From: Haloarcula mannanilytica
Lineage (GTDB): Archaea; Halobacteriota; Halobacteria; Halobacteriales; Haloarculaceae
Assembly: GCF_005406125.1 (NCBI RefSeq)
Contig: NZ_BIXZ01000001.1
Location: 620,001-684,000, forward strand
DNA: 64,000 bases
Reading direction: 5' to 3'
This document shows, one piece after another, positions 25,058-33,857 of this stretch. Below the pieces are notes generated by a model. That model saw only the letters and a list, made by a program, of their open reading frames with translations. It ran no database searches and had not been told where the DNA came from. The first letter of the stretch is position 1. Each line of letters opens with the position of its first letter. Position numbers and translations under genes: made by a program.

Positions 25058-25348
25058 TCACTTCCGTGTAATCGTGATGAGCCCTTCTTTGAGCGCCGCT
25101 TCGAACCGCTCGTCCAGTGTCATCTGCTCCCAGCCCTCCGGTCGGTTCTCCGTGGCGATTTCGGAGAGGGATTCGACCAGCGCCTTGTGGAGAAAGCGAC
25201 CGTTCTCGCCGCACTCGTCGCAGGTCCTGATGATCGACCGAACCTCGAAGTCCCGCTCGACGGCGGCCTGGCATCGGGCACACACGTACGTTTCGGACAC
25301 ATCCGCCCGTACGGCGTCCGGATACTCGGGTGTTATGACTCGTTTCAA
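25058..25348 (-). CDS. Small zinc-binding protein, unknown function
   Basis: Up to 96 residues. CARCQAAVE and, 21 residues later, CDECGENGRFLHKALVESL form a zinc ribbon; the C-terminal half is helical (MTLDERFEAALKEGLI). The drawn start is a TTG at 25348, the longest open form. A GTG at 25300 (VSETYVCARC) is likelier because a CATAAC element lies about 35 bases before it and the residues before it are not conserved-looking. Seen in haloarchaea as a small conserved protein (from memory). Confidence 0.7.
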   Translation of the reverse strand: MKRVITPEYPDAVRADVSETYVCARCQAAVERDFEVRSIIRTCDECGENGRFLHKALVESLSEIATENRPEGWEQMTLDERFEAALKEGLITITRK

Positions 25349-25430
25349 TCACACATCACGACGACACACCGATGACAGACAGTCACAGCGCAGACGCTAA
25401 TACGTAATACGTCCGACAAATGCTGTGTGG

Positions 25431-25439
25431 TTTTATAAC
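25431..25439 (+). promoter_or_regulatory. TATA box with no annotated gene
   Basis: TTTTATAAC, centred 24-26 bases before 25459-25461. It points at an unannotated transcript starting there. Confidence 0.5.
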
Positions 25440-25458
25440 ATATCAATTCGTTGTCCCT

Positions 25459-25623
25459 ATGTGGGGTGAGGAACGTCCCACTGCAGCACTGACGGGACCC
25501 CTTCCACGGGGTGTCACCGCTCCACTTTTGATTCGGCCGTCACCTGTTTGCGGTCGGCGTTCGGTATTGACGACCGGGCCGTCCCGGATTTGCTGTCCGT
25601 TCCACCTGCATCATGACTGCTAA
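25459..25623 (+). other. Candidate structured RNA or leaderless 54-codon gene
   Basis: Transcription is predicted to start at 25459-25461. From 25461 to 25529 the RNA can fold: outer stem GTGG/CCAC (25461-25464 with 25522-25525) and GTGA/TCAC (25466-25469 with 25514-25517), hairpin GTCCC/GGGAC (25475-25479, 25494-25498), hairpin ACCCC/GGGGT (25497-25501, 25508-25512), then TTTT. The two hairpins share two bases, so they compete. Alternatively an ATG at 25459 opens a frame to 25623, reading MWGEERPTAALTGPLPRG and ending CCPFHLHHDC. The remainder of this 300-base gap shows no other gene. Confidence 0.35.
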
Positions 25624-25625
25624 AC

Positions 25626-25633
25626 CTATTTAT
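25626..25633 (+). promoter_or_regulatory. TATA box of the histidine kinase gene
   Basis: CTATTTAT. The predicted transcription start near 25656 excludes the ATG at 25650 and favours the ATG at 25662. Confidence 0.55.
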
Positions 25634-25661
25634 CATCGCAATGTAAACGATGGGCGTGTTG

Positions 25662-27014
25662 ATGGCCCTGCCGACTGTCCTCCTCGTCGCTTCTGATGGT
25701 GCCGCCGGTGAGCAGCTACAAGCGGCCCTCGAACAGGCGGAAATCGACGCGACGGTCCAGACGACCGAACCCGAGTGTGTCGATACGACACTGCTGCGCA
25801 CGGCGACTGACTGTCTCGTCGTCCCGGTGACGTGTGGGGCAATGGCGGGCGGACATCTGGCGGAGGCGGCCACCGGCCTCTACCCGGACCTTCCCGTGAT
25901 TATGTACGGCACTGAAGCGGATCGAGGCGATCACATTCGAACGGTTGCCGACGACGCTCTCGGATCGCCGGCGCTGGCGGCCGCGGTCGGTGAAGCACTC
26001 GACAGCAGCGAGACGCTGGCCGCACGCCCGGCCTCTCGCCCAGAAACTATTCTCGCCACGATGTTTGAACGGTACTCCGAACATCTGTACGTGAAAGATT
26101 CAGACAGACATTACCTGCTGCTCAACGATTCGTCGTACGCACCCCCGGAACTGCTCGGCCGGCGCGACGAAGACGGGCTTCCCGCCGGGGCCACGTATCT
26201 GGATGCGGCACGGGGTGATGACCTGCAGGTCATCAACGACGGAACCGACGTACTGGACATCCACGAGTTCTCGCCGTCGATGGGGAAACACCTCCGGACC
26301 TCGAAAGTCCCCTGGTACGACGAGACCGGTGAGCTGGCCGGCCTCATCGGCATCACGCAGGACATCACCGACCAGCGGGAACGAGAGCGCCTCCTCCGAC
26401 AGCAAAACGAACGCCTCCGGAAGGTGGCGCTTCTGGCCGCACACGAACTCCGAAACGAACTCCAGGTGTCGACCGGCCATCTCTCGCAGATCGATGTCGA
26501 TGACGAGCACATCGACGCCGTCGAGGACTCTATTGACCAGCTCTCCGGTATCGTCGACAAGGTCGTCTCACTCGCTTCGAGTGACTCCCTGGAGTTCGAA
26601 CTCGAACAGCTGTGGCTGTCGACGGTCGTCTGGGACGTGTGGAGTTCGCTGTCGCTCGAAACGGCGTCGCTCGAAGTCACGTCCGAGCGTCAGTTGCTGG
26701 CGGACGCGGAATCGCTGCGGCTGTTTTTGGAAATCCTGCTTTCAAACGCCGTCGAACACGGCGGCCCCGACGTTGCGATTCGCGTCGGGGCCACGTCGTC
26801 GGGCTTTTTCGTCGCGGACGACGGCCCCGGTGTCGACGCGTCGCCGCCGGACCGGGTGTTCGAGGCGGGCTATGCATCGGAGAAACAGAACAGCGGGTTC
26901 GGGCTCTACATCGCCAACCGGATCGCGAAAGAACACGGCTGGTCGCTGTCCGTGGGTGAAAGCGAGGACGGCGGCGCTCGGTTCACCGTCACCGACGTGG
27001 AAGGACCGGACTAG
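25662..27014 (+). CDS. Sensor histidine kinase with receiver-like and PAS domains
   Basis: 450 residues. Residues 1-115 resemble a response-regulator fold ([19 protein letters not shown] ... LPVIMYG) but the strand where the phospho-acceptor Asp should be reads DCLVVPVTC, so it may not be phosphorylated. A PAS domain follows ([19 protein letters not shown] ... [16 protein letters not shown]), then a HisKA helix with [10 protein letters not shown] (His near 260), and an HATPase domain with LSNAVEHGG (N box), VADDGPGVD (G1) and [13 protein letters not shown] (G2). No membrane segment, so cytoplasmic. No response regulator is adjacent. The stop overlaps the convergent hydrolase gene by 2 bases. 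Confidence 0.9.
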   Translation: MALPTVLLVASDGAAGEQLQAALEQAEIDATVQTTEPECVDTTLLRTATDCLVVPVTCGAMAGGHLAEAATGLYPDLPVIMYGTEADRGDHIRTVADDALGSPALAAAVGEALDSSETLAARPASRPETILATMFERYSEHLYVKDSDRHYLLLNDSSYAPPELLGRRDEDGLPAGATYLDAARGDDLQVINDGTDVLDIHEFSPSMGKHLRTSKVPWYDETGELAGLIGITQDITDQRERERLLRQQNERLRKVALLAAHELRNELQVSTGHLSQIDVDDEHIDAVEDSIDQLSGIVDKVVSLASSDSLEFELEQLWLSTVVWDVWSSLSLETASLEVTSERQLLADAESLRLFLEILLSNAVEHGGPDVAIRVGATSSGFFVADDGPGVDASPPDRVFEAGYASEKQNSGFGLYIANRIAKEHGWSLSVGESEDGGARFTVTDVEGPD

Positions 27015-27730
27015 AGTTCGAACGTCTCGTCGCCGTCGAGGATGTGGACCTCGGCGTTGCTACCGGTGCCTTTGACCTCGTTGACGAAGTCCTGTGTGTC
27101 GATCTCGATTGGTGGGAACGTGTCGTAGTGCATCGGGAACGCGTGGTCGACATCCAGCCAGTCGACGGCGACGGCGGCCTGCATCGGCCCCATGGTGAAG
27201 TGGTCGCCGGCCGGGACTGCGGCGGCGTCCGGTTCGAGGAACGGCCCGATGACATCGCGCATCTCCGTCATGAGGCCGGTGTCGCCGGCGTGGTAGAACG
27301 TCGTCGACTCCTCGTCGCTGACCTGTGTCGGCTTCGTGTCCGAGATGATGAACCCGGCCGGCATCCCGCCGCTCGTGCCGTAGCTGGTGTCCATGCCGTT
27401 CGTGTGGTCGGCCCGGTGCATCGTGACGAAGGCGTCACCGATTTCGACGGTCCCGCCGAGGTTCATCCCCATGCCGCCGACAGCGTCGAACTCGCCGAAG
27501 TTGTCCTCGCAGTACTCGACGATTTCCGGCGTCGCCACGAGCCCGCAGCCCTCGTAGCGGTCCACGTCGCCGATGTGGTCGGCGTGGCCGTGTGTCAACA
27601 ACACGTAGTCGGGGTCAAGTTCCTCCGGGTCGGTGTCCGTCTTGGGGTTGTCAAAGAACGGGTCGATGAGTAACTCGGTGTCGTCGACTGTCACGTGCCA
27701 CGTCGAATGGCCGTACCATGTGAGTTCCAT
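27011..27730 (-). CDS. Metal-dependent hydrolase, MBL fold (UPF0173 type)
   Basis: 239 residues, metallo-beta-lactamase fold. It opens [13 protein letters not shown], and the metal motif is [13 protein letters not shown]. Later ligands are in [18 protein letters not shown] and a final [10 protein letters not shown]. This matches the UPF0173/YtkL-like metal-dependent hydrolases found in archaea and bacteria, whose natural substrate is not established. All metal residues are present. TATA-like GGTATTAAG about 30 bases before the start. Confidence 0.9.
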   Translation of the reverse strand: MELTWYGHSTWHVTVDDTELLIDPFFDNPKTDTDPEELDPDYVLLTHGHADHIGDVDRYEGCGLVATPEIVEYCEDNFGEFDAVGGMGMNLGGTVEIGDAFVTMHRADHTNGMDTSYGTSGGMPAGFIISDTKPTQVSDEESTTFYHAGDTGLMTEMRDVIGPFLEPDAAAVPAGDHFTMGPMQAAVAVDWLDVDHAFPMHYDTFPPIEIDTQDFVNEVKGTGSNAEVHILDGDETFEL

Positions 27731-27751
27731 ACCGGATACTGGCTACTCGCG

Positions 27752-27778
27752 GGTCCCACTTAATACCTCAGTGGGGCC
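27752..27778. terminator. Inverted repeat downstream of the P-type ATPase gene
   Basis: GGTCCCAC (27752-27759) and GTGGGGCC (27771-27778) pair over 8 bases with one G-T pair and an 11-base loop. It lies past the stop of the minus-strand ATPase gene and overlaps the promoter region of the hydrolase gene; it could end the ATPase transcript or act as an operator. Confidence 0.35.
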
Positions 27779-27805
27779 GGGGCGGACGACAGCGACAGAA
27801 CCGCC

Positions 27806-30388
27806 CTACGCCTCGTTGCCGTTCTCCGGCCGGACCCGCGAGAGCCGCATCGCGTTGCCGGTCACGGCGGTCGTCATCCCGGCGTCGCCCGCGAGCACGG
27901 CCGCCCAGATGGGGACGAGGCCGAACGGAACGGCGACGGCGAGGCCGGCCTTGACTGCCAGGCTGGCCCAGATGTTCTGCCGGATGACACCGTTGGCGTC
28001 ATTCGCCAGTTCGTACAGATACGGGAGCTTCGACAGGTCGTCGCTCATGAGCGCGATGTCCGCTGTTTCGAGGGCCGTGTCCGTGCCGGCGGCCCCCATG
28101 GCGACGCCGACGGTCGCACTCGCCAGCGCCGGCGCGTCGTTGATACCGTCGCCGACCATGGCGACGCCATCATAATCCTCTACGAGGCTATCGATAGCGG
28201 CGACCTTCTCGTCGGGCAGGAGTTCGGCCCGGTAGTCGTCGACGCCGACCTCCCGGGCGATAGCTCCGGCCGTGCGCTCGTTGTCGCCGGTGAGCATCAC
28301 CGTCCGCTCGACACCCAGTTCTCGGAGGCGAGCGACGGCGGCTTTCGCCTCCGGGCGCACCTCGTCGGCGACGGCGATGACGCCCTCTATCTCCTCGTCC
28401 GTGCCGACGAGAATGACCGTCTTCCCCTCGGCCTGGAGTTCGGGAACAGTGTCCGCGAGCAGGTCCAGGCAGTTGTTGCGCTCACAGAGCTGCTGGGCCG
28501 TTTGCGTGACGACGCCGCCGTCGGTGGTCGCGTGGACGTGCGAGAGGTCGAACCCGAGGTCGTCGAACAGGCCCGGCTTCCCGGCGTAGTGGGGCGTCCC
28601 GTCGAGGTCCGCCCGGACGCCCTTGCCGGTGATGCTCTCGAAGTCGTCGATGTCGGCGCTCTCGACGCCGGCGGCCCCCGCCTCCGCAACGATAGCCTCG
28701 CCGATGGGGTGTTCGCTCCGCTGTTCGAGGCCGCGGGCACACTGCAGGACCTCCTCCTCGGTGTTCCCGTTCAGCGGAAGCACGTCGGTGACGGTCAGTT
28801 CGCCCTTCGTCAGCGTGCCCGTCTTGTCGAAGGCCACCACGTCGACCGCCCCCATCGCTTCGAGGTGGTTCCCGCCCTTGATGAGCACGCCGTTTTTTGC
28901 GGCGCTGGTGATGCCCGAGACGACGGAGACCGGCGTCGAGATGACGAACGCGCAGGGACAGGCAAGCACCAGCAGGGTCAGCCCGTGCACGACGGCGGTC
29001 GACCACGCCACCCCGAGTACGGCGGGGGACGCCAGCGTCACGAGGACGGCGAAGGCCACGACGACCGGCGTGTAGTACGACGAGAAGCGCTCGACGAACT
29101 GCTCGCGCTCGGTCTTGTTCGACTGGGCGTCCTCGACCATCTGGACGATGCGCGAGAGCGTGTTGTCGCTTGCTGCCGCGGTGACCTGCACTTCCAGATA
29201 CCCCTCTTCGTTGATGGTCCCGGCGTACACCTCGTCGCCCTCAGTCTTATCGACCGGGACGCTCTCGCCGGTGATCGGTGCCTGATTGACCGCGCTGGTC
29301 CCGTCGATGACCTCGCCGTCCATCGGAATCTTCTCGCCGGGTCTGATGACGACCACATCACCGACCTGCACGTCGTCGACTGGCAGGACCTGCTCGGCCC
29401 CGTCGCGCTTGACCGTCGCCTCGTCGGGCGAGAGGTCCATCAGCTCCTCCAGAGAGTTCCGCGCGCGGTCCATCGAGTACCGTTCCAGTAGCTCCGCCAC
29501 GCTGAACAGGAACGCCAGCGTCGCGGCCTCGAAGTACAGCGCCTCGCCGAAGGCCAGGCTCGCGGTGAGCGCGCCGAGGATGGCAATGGACATCAACAGG
29601 TCGATGTCCAGGTTCCGGTTCCGCAGGGAGTAGTAGCCGCCACGAAGGATTTCCTGGCCGCCCGTCGCCACGGCGATGAGGAACAGAATATCGTCGACGT
29701 ACAGCGGCGATCCGAGAACGCTGCCGACCTGTGCATTCGCGCCGGGGAGCAAAAACTCCAGGAAGAAAACGAGGCCCAAGGCGACGAACACGCCGCTGAC
29801 CCACGTCTTCAGCGCCCGCGGACTGGTCCAGATCGAGCCGTTCTCGTCCGGCTGGCCGGTCGTCTCGCCCTCGCCAGTCGTCTCCGTGACCTCGTAGCCG
29901 GCGCTCTCGATGGCCGCCACGATATCGCTCTCCGTCGTCGCGTTCCGGTCGTACGTCACGACGGCCGTCCCGGTGGTCGGGTGCGTCTCGACGGCTCTGA
30001 GCCCGGCAACGTCCCCCAGCGCGCTCTCGACTTTGCCGGCACACGAGGCACAGTCCATCTCCGGGACGCTGAACCGCACGGTCTCGCTGCCGTCGTCCGC
30101 GACGGTGTAGCCCGCTGCTTCGACACGCTCCGTAATCGCGGCCGCGTTCGTCTCCTCTTCGTCGTACTCGACGGTGAGCCGACCCGTCGTTATCTGTGGG
30201 TCCACGGCTTCGATGCCCGCCAGCTCGCGGACGCTCGATTCCACTTTTCCCGCACAGGAGGGACAGTCCATCTCCGGGACGGACAACTGTGCGACGCCCA
30301 CCCCGTCACGTGAGTCCGTCGCCGTCGGGGGACCGTCGGCACTCGCGCCGTCACATCCGCCATCCGAACAGCCATCGGACTCGGTCAT
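27806..30388 (-). CDS. zntA: P1B-type heavy-metal ATPase, Zn2+/Cd2+ subgroup
   Basis: 860 residues. The Cys/Asp/Gly-rich start (CSDGGCDG) is followed by two heavy-metal-associated domains with EMDCPSCAGKVE and EMDCASCAGKVE. Then come eight membrane segments, the actuator loop APITGESVPVDKTEGD, the transport motif CPCAFVISTPVS, the phosphorylation site AFDKTGTLTKGEL, SEHPIGEAI, TGDNERTA and MVGDGINDAPALA. CPC followed by SxP and the last-helix pattern LAGDAGMTTAVTGNAMRLSR match the P1B-2 (ZntA) group rather than CopA, which has NYN-type motifs there. It exports divalent metals from the cell. Leaderless promoter. The subgroup is an inference from motifs. Confidence 0.9.
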   Translation of the reverse strand: MTESDGCSDGGCDGASADGPPTATDSRDGVGVAQLSVPEMDCPSCAGKVESSVRELAGIEAVDPQITTGRLTVEYDEEETNAAAITERVEAAGYTVADDGSETVRFSVPEMDCASCAGKVESALGDVAGLRAVETHPTTGTAVVTYDRNATTESDIVAAIESAGYEVTETTGEGETTGQPDENGSIWTSPRALKTWVSGVFVALGLVFFLEFLLPGANAQVGSVLGSPLYVDDILFLIAVATGGQEILRGGYYSLRNRNLDIDLLMSIAILGALTASLAFGEALYFEAATLAFLFSVAELLERYSMDRARNSLEELMDLSPDEATVKRDGAEQVLPVDDVQVGDVVVIRPGEKIPMDGEVIDGTSAVNQAPITGESVPVDKTEGDEVYAGTINEEGYLEVQVTAAASDNTLSRIVQMVEDAQSNKTEREQFVERFSSYYTPVVVAFAVLVTLASPAVLGVAWSTAVVHGLTLLVLACPCAFVISTPVSVVSGITSAAKNGVLIKGGNHLEAMGAVDVVAFDKTGTLTKGELTVTDVLPLNGNTEEEVLQCARGLEQRSEHPIGEAIVAEAGAAGVESADIDDFESITGKGVRADLDGTPHYAGKPGLFDDLGFDLSHVHATTDGGVVTQTAQQLCERNNCLDLLADTVPELQAEGKTVILVGTDEEIEGVIAVADEVRPEAKAAVARLRELGVERTVMLTGDNERTAGAIAREVGVDDYRAELLPDEKVAAIDSLVEDYDGVAMVGDGINDAPALASATVGVAMGAAGTDTALETADIALMSDDLSKLPYLYELANDANGVIRQNIWASLAVKAGLAVAVPFGLVPIWAAVLAGDAGMTTAVTGNAMRLSRVRPENGNEA

Positions 30389-30411
30389 TACCGGATCTAG
30401 GCTACCCTGTC

Positions 30412-30461
30412 TTATTAATTCAACTGCTAAAATAACGGCCTACAGTGGGATTAGTTAATAA
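30412..30461 (-). promoter_or_regulatory. TATA box and inverted repeat of the metal ATPase gene
   Basis: TTATTAA (30412-30418) doubles as the minus-strand TATA box, 27 bases before the start at 30388, and is repeated inverted as TTAATAA at 30455-30461. A metal-responsive repressor could bind here (inference). Confidence 0.45.
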
Positions 30462-30533
30462 AACGCCCCAGATCTATTATTAAATCAGCCGGGATAGATT
30501 GATCTGCAGTCCGGCCTGGGTCAGACGCTACGC

Positions 30534-30797
30534 TCAGTCGAACGGCGTGTTCCGCGTCGGCTTCCCCTGCGCGTAGCGAATCCAGCGACGCACGTGCCGG
30601 CCGACCGCCCAGAACAGTACGACGGTCATCGCCAGCAGCGCCGACAGCAACACGATTCCGAGCCGTATCGGCTCCTCCGTCGGCAGCCCGATGAGCAACA
30701 CGATTGTGCCGACGAGCGCCATCTCTACGCCACAGCGCAGGCCGGGCAACACGAACCCCGGTGTCGGCGTGGTCGTTCCCGATGAATCCTCTGCCAT
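30534..30797 (-). CDS. Small membrane protein with two helices
   Basis: 87 residues from MAEDSSGTTTPTPG. Two membrane helices are seen: MALVGTIVLLIGLPTEEPI and LGIVLLSALLAMTVVLFWAVG, followed by a basic C-terminus (RHVRRWIRYAQGK). The start at 30797 is preferred to 30845 since the extra 16 residues are basic and lie between this gene and its divergent neighbour's promoter. It is upstream of and in the same direction as the P-type ATPase gene, but 145 bases apart with a separate promoter. Function unknown. Confidence 0.72.
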   Translation of the reverse strand: MAEDSSGTTTPTPGFVLPGLRCGVEMALVGTIVLLIGLPTEEPIRLGIVLLSALLAMTVVLFWAVGRHVRRWIRYAQGKPTRNTPFD

Positions 30798-30970
30798 GGC
30801 CCCCCGTATGATACCGGGACGATTGTAGTTTGTGCCCGAAACCACTGCCAGCTGTCAGATTGAACAACGCAGTTGGACGGCCCCGACAGACGCTTCTCAG
30901 GACCTGTCGACTCCGCTCTCAGGTCGAGTGGCAACCGTGGCTTTTTCGCGGCTCAGTCCTACGGAGGGGT

Positions 30971-32053
30971 ATGGAGCAGTCTCTCTCACGCCGAGCGATG
31001 CTCGGCGCACTGGGCACGGCCGTCGCCGCCACGGCCGGCTGCCAGACTCCCGGGATGGGAAGCGAGTCGTCCGAAGACTCCGCCGACCAGTCGTCACAGG
31101 CCGCCACCGACCAGTCCGACAGCGTCTACACGGACGTGTACCAGGAGGTCGCTGACGCCGTCGTCTCGATCAGGGTGTACGCCGAGACCACTGCCGGTGG
31201 GCAAGGGAGTGGCTTCCTCATCGACGACGAGCACATCGTGACGAACGAACACGTCGTCGCCGGCGGGAGCGAGTATTACGTCCGCTTTGCTGACACCGGC
31301 TGGCGCTCGGCCACTGTCGTCGGTACGGACGTGTACAGTGATCTGGCTGTCCTGCGAATCGGTTCGACGCCGGACGTGACGCCGCTGTCGTTCGTCGCCA
31401 GCGAGCCGACAGTTGGGACGGAAGTCGTCGCCATCGGGAACCCGTTCGGACTGTCCGGCTCTGTGTCGGCGGGCATCGTCAGCGGCGTCGACCGCACGCT
31501 CCAGAGCGCGAACAACTTCTCCATCGCGGACGCGGTCCAGACCGACGCGCCGGTCAATCCGGGCAACAGCGGCGGCCCGCTGGTCTCGCTGGAGGGTGAC
31601 GTAGTCGGCGTCATCAACTCCGGCGGCGGCGACAACGTCGCGTTCGCCATCTCGGCCCCGCTCACCCAGCGCGTCGTCCCGTCGCTCATCCAGACCGGCG
31701 ACTACGACCATCCGTACATGGGTGTTGGACTCCAGAGCGTCTCCCCGCGGATCGCCGAGGCGAACGATCTGGATCCCGGATCCGGGGTGTACATCACCCG
31801 TGTGGTCGATAACGGCCCATCGGCGGGCGTCCTGCAGGGGAGCGACGGCGACACGACGATCTCCGGGACTGAGATCCCCACCGGCGGTGACGTAGTCCGG
31901 CAGATGGACGACACGCCGACACCGACGCGGCAGGCGCTTGGAAGCTTCCTCGCGCTTGAGACCAGCCCCGGCGAGACGGTCGATGTGCTGGTCGAACGTG
32001 ACGGAACGCAGGAGACGGTCGAACTCACGCTCGGGACCAGACCGGAGCCGTAG
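30971..32053 (+). CDS. HtrA/DegP-type serine protease, Tat lipoprotein
   Basis: 360 residues. The signal SLSRRAMLGALGTAVAATAGC has RR and a lipobox (TAGC), so the enzyme is anchored outside. A Ser/Gln-rich linker is followed by a trypsin-like domain with the triad in IVTNEHVVAGG (His near 94), DVYSDLAVLRI (Asp) and PVNPGNSGGPLV (Ser near 200). A C-terminal PDZ domain (YMGVGLQSVSPRIAEANDL ... GGDVVRQMDDTP) completes the DegP layout. It degrades or refolds damaged extracytoplasmic proteins. ATG at 30971 starts the signal; the long upstream frame does not fit. Confidence 0.93.
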   Translation: MEQSLSRRAMLGALGTAVAATAGCQTPGMGSESSEDSADQSSQAATDQSDSVYTDVYQEVADAVVSIRVYAETTAGGQGSGFLIDDEHIVTNEHVVAGGSEYYVRFADTGWRSATVVGTDVYSDLAVLRIGSTPDVTPLSFVASEPTVGTEVVAIGNPFGLSGSVSAGIVSGVDRTLQSANNFSIADAVQTDAPVNPGNSGGPLVSLEGDVVGVINSGGGDNVAFAISAPLTQRVVPSLIQTGDYDHPYMGVGLQSVSPRIAEANDLDPGSGVYITRVVDNGPSAGVLQGSDGDTTISGTEIPTGGDVVRQMDDTPTPTRQALGSFLALETSPGETVDVLVERDGTQETVELTLGTRPEP

Positions 32054-32092
32054 GAGATTCTCTGTCGGACCTGACCGCTTGCGTGCTGCGGA

Positions 32093-32524
32093 TTACTGCG
32101 TCCGGGGCCCGGCCTGTTCGCTTCGGTCGCGGTCGACCACCAGATAGCCGACCCCGGCGGCGAGCACCAATGTTACTGGGAGCCCTGCGACCAACAGGCC
32201 GATGCCGATACTCGCATCTGCGAACGCGTAGAGCCCGACCCCGACCGCCGTGACGACGACGAAGTCCGCGACGGCCGCCAGTGCAGCCAGTCGAAGGCGG
32301 ACCGCCCGCTTGGAGACCGTCCCCAGCGCGGCTTGGTCACGGTGCAACAGCAGGACGTACCCCGCAAACAGCGCGGTCAGGCCGGCCGATACGCCCATCG
32401 GGAGGCCGATGAGTAGCGAGAACTCTATCTGGGGCTCGAAGCCGGCGGTCACCGCGACAGTCGTCACGGCGAACGCGAACGCGCCAAGCAGCAGGGCGAC
32501 GACGATGCGGACGTACGTGTTCAT
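32093..32524 (-). CDS. Membrane protein with four helices, unknown function
   Basis: 143 residues. Hydrophobic segments: YVRIVVALLLGAFAFAVTTV, FSLLIGLPMGVSAGLTALFA, LAALAAVADFVVVTAVGVGL and LLVAGLPVTLVLAAGVGYLV. A basic loop HRDQAALGTVSKRAVRLR lies between helices two and three and the tail is DRDRSEQAGPRTQ. Topology with cytoplasmic ends. Transcribed towards the htrA gene (convergent, 39 bases). No recognised domain. Confidence 0.75.
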   Translation of the reverse strand: MNTYVRIVVALLLGAFAFAVTTVAVTAGFEPQIEFSLLIGLPMGVSAGLTALFAGYVLLLHRDQAALGTVSKRAVRLRLAALAAVADFVVVTAVGVGLYAFADASIGIGLLVAGLPVTLVLAAGVGYLVVDRDRSEQAGPRTQ

Positions 32525-32585
32525 GCGTGTCAGCTAGGCGACTGGATATAAATACACCGACGACAAACCGTCTGCAACGCGGTGT

Positions 32586-33755
32586 TCAGCGTGCGAGGCT
32601 CGTCGAGAACAGTTCCCCGCCGTCCGGTGCGCGAACGGTGACAGTAACGACCGGTCCCAGTTCGCGGGCAGCGTCCGAACTGGGGCGCTCGCTCGTCATC
32701 CGAAGCGTGTCGTCCGCGTCGATCCAAAGGGACAGCGTTCCGTCCCGGAACGGCTCGTCCAACGTGGCCTCGTACAGCGTCCCGTTCGAGACGACCGTGA
32801 CGATTGAGCCAGCGGGCGCGGCGTCCCCGTGGGTGTGGACCAGCTCGGCGCTGGTCTCGTCGAAGCGGAACACGTCCATTTCCAGGGACGCACTCGGCGG
32901 GACGGCGTCCAACCAGGCGGGCCGCGCCGGCGGCTCCGAGCCGACCCGCTCGACTGCGTAGTCCGTGTGATAGACGTTTCCGGTCCCGTAGTTCACCTCC
33001 GTCTCCGCGTCCCTGATGACGCCGTTTTCGTCGATTTGGAGCGTCGAGGTCGTGTCGTCGATGTCGTCGTCATCGACGCGATCGATTGCCGCCTCCAGCG
33101 TGACGACGCGGACGCCGTCTCGCTGGTCGACGCTCGTCACCTCGTAGTCGTCGGCGGCGAACTGGATGTCGCGCTGGAGTCCGCTGTACCAGATGAGCGA
33201 TTCCGGCGGGTACAGGCGCGGCTGGACGCGGTAGGTCGTGCTCCCGGCCTCGACGTGTCTGGTGACCATCGCCGTCGCGTTCAGCCACATGGCGTTCCCC
33301 GTGACGGTCTCGTTGCCGTCGGCGTCGTAGCCGGAGGACGTGCCGTTCTGGTAGGCTATCTCCCCACCCGGACCGGCGGTGGTGTGGACGACGAGCCGGT
33401 TGCTGACCGATCCGTTGTACGTGCTTACAACAGTCTGGTTGATTTCGTAGCCCGCGGCGAGCAGCTCGCGCTGGTGGGCGCTCATCAGTTCGACGGGATT
33501 GACGATGCCCTCTCGCGTGACCCCGGGCGCGAGCTGTTGCTCGCCGTCGGGCGGTTCCGTCTCTGTGGCGGTCGGAGTCGGAGGCGGCGTCTGGCTCGGC
33601 GTTGCTGTTTCCGTCACAGCTGCAGTTTCCGTCGGTGGGACACCCCCCGACGCCGTCTCTGTCGGTGTCGTCGTTTCGGGCGCGTCTCCGAAAAACCCGG
33701 AACAGCCCGCGAGCACCACGACGGCTGCGAAGGTAACAGCGAAGGCCCCTCTCAT
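32586..33755 (-). CDS. Exported lipoprotein, DUF7537-like
   Basis: 389 residues. Signal RGAFAVTFAAVVVLAGCSG with lipobox LAGC and no twin arginine, so Sec-type. A Thr/Pro-rich linker (residues 25-70, with TPSQTPPPTPTATE) is a likely O-glycosylated stalk. The rest is beta-rich with many YNGS, NGT and NATA sites for N-glycosylation and segments such as YRVQPRLYPPESLIWYSG and LVHTHGDAAPAG. From memory this layout matches a haloarchaeal lipoprotein family (DUF7537) that resembles LolA/LppX-like folds. The upstream region is very AT-rich (TATTAATATAAATATGG). Confidence 0.8.
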   Translation of the reverse strand: MRGAFAVTFAAVVVLAGCSGFFGDAPETTTPTETASGGVPPTETAAVTETATPSQTPPPTPTATETEPPDGEQQLAPGVTREGIVNPVELMSAHQRELLAAGYEINQTVVSTYNGSVSNRLVVHTTAGPGGEIAYQNGTSSGYDADGNETVTGNAMWLNATAMVTRHVEAGSTTYRVQPRLYPPESLIWYSGLQRDIQFAADDYEVTSVDQRDGVRVVTLEAAIDRVDDDDIDDTTSTLQIDENGVIRDAETEVNYGTGNVYHTDYAVERVGSEPPARPAWLDAVPPSASLEMDVFRFDETSAELVHTHGDAAPAGSIVTVVSNGTLYEATLDEPFRDGTLSLWIDADDTLRMTSERPSSDAARELGPVVTVTVRAPDGGELFSTSLAR

Positions 33756-33857
33756 GATGATGTATTAATATAAATATGGTATCATAAGTGTTGCTGGCGG
33801 TGCTGTCTCTGTAGGAGGCTACGGGAGAGAGCGCAAATCTGAGTGCTCGCCGAAGCG

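Noticed and set aside
27752-27778. Reading the ATPase as copper-specific (CopA)
   Set aside because: The CPC-x4-SxP pattern and ZntA-like last helix fit the zinc/cadmium group better; kept as P1B-2.
30963-30969. GGAGGGG as a ribosome binding site of the HtrA-like gene
   Set aside because: Only one base lies between it and the ATG, too close for normal pairing.
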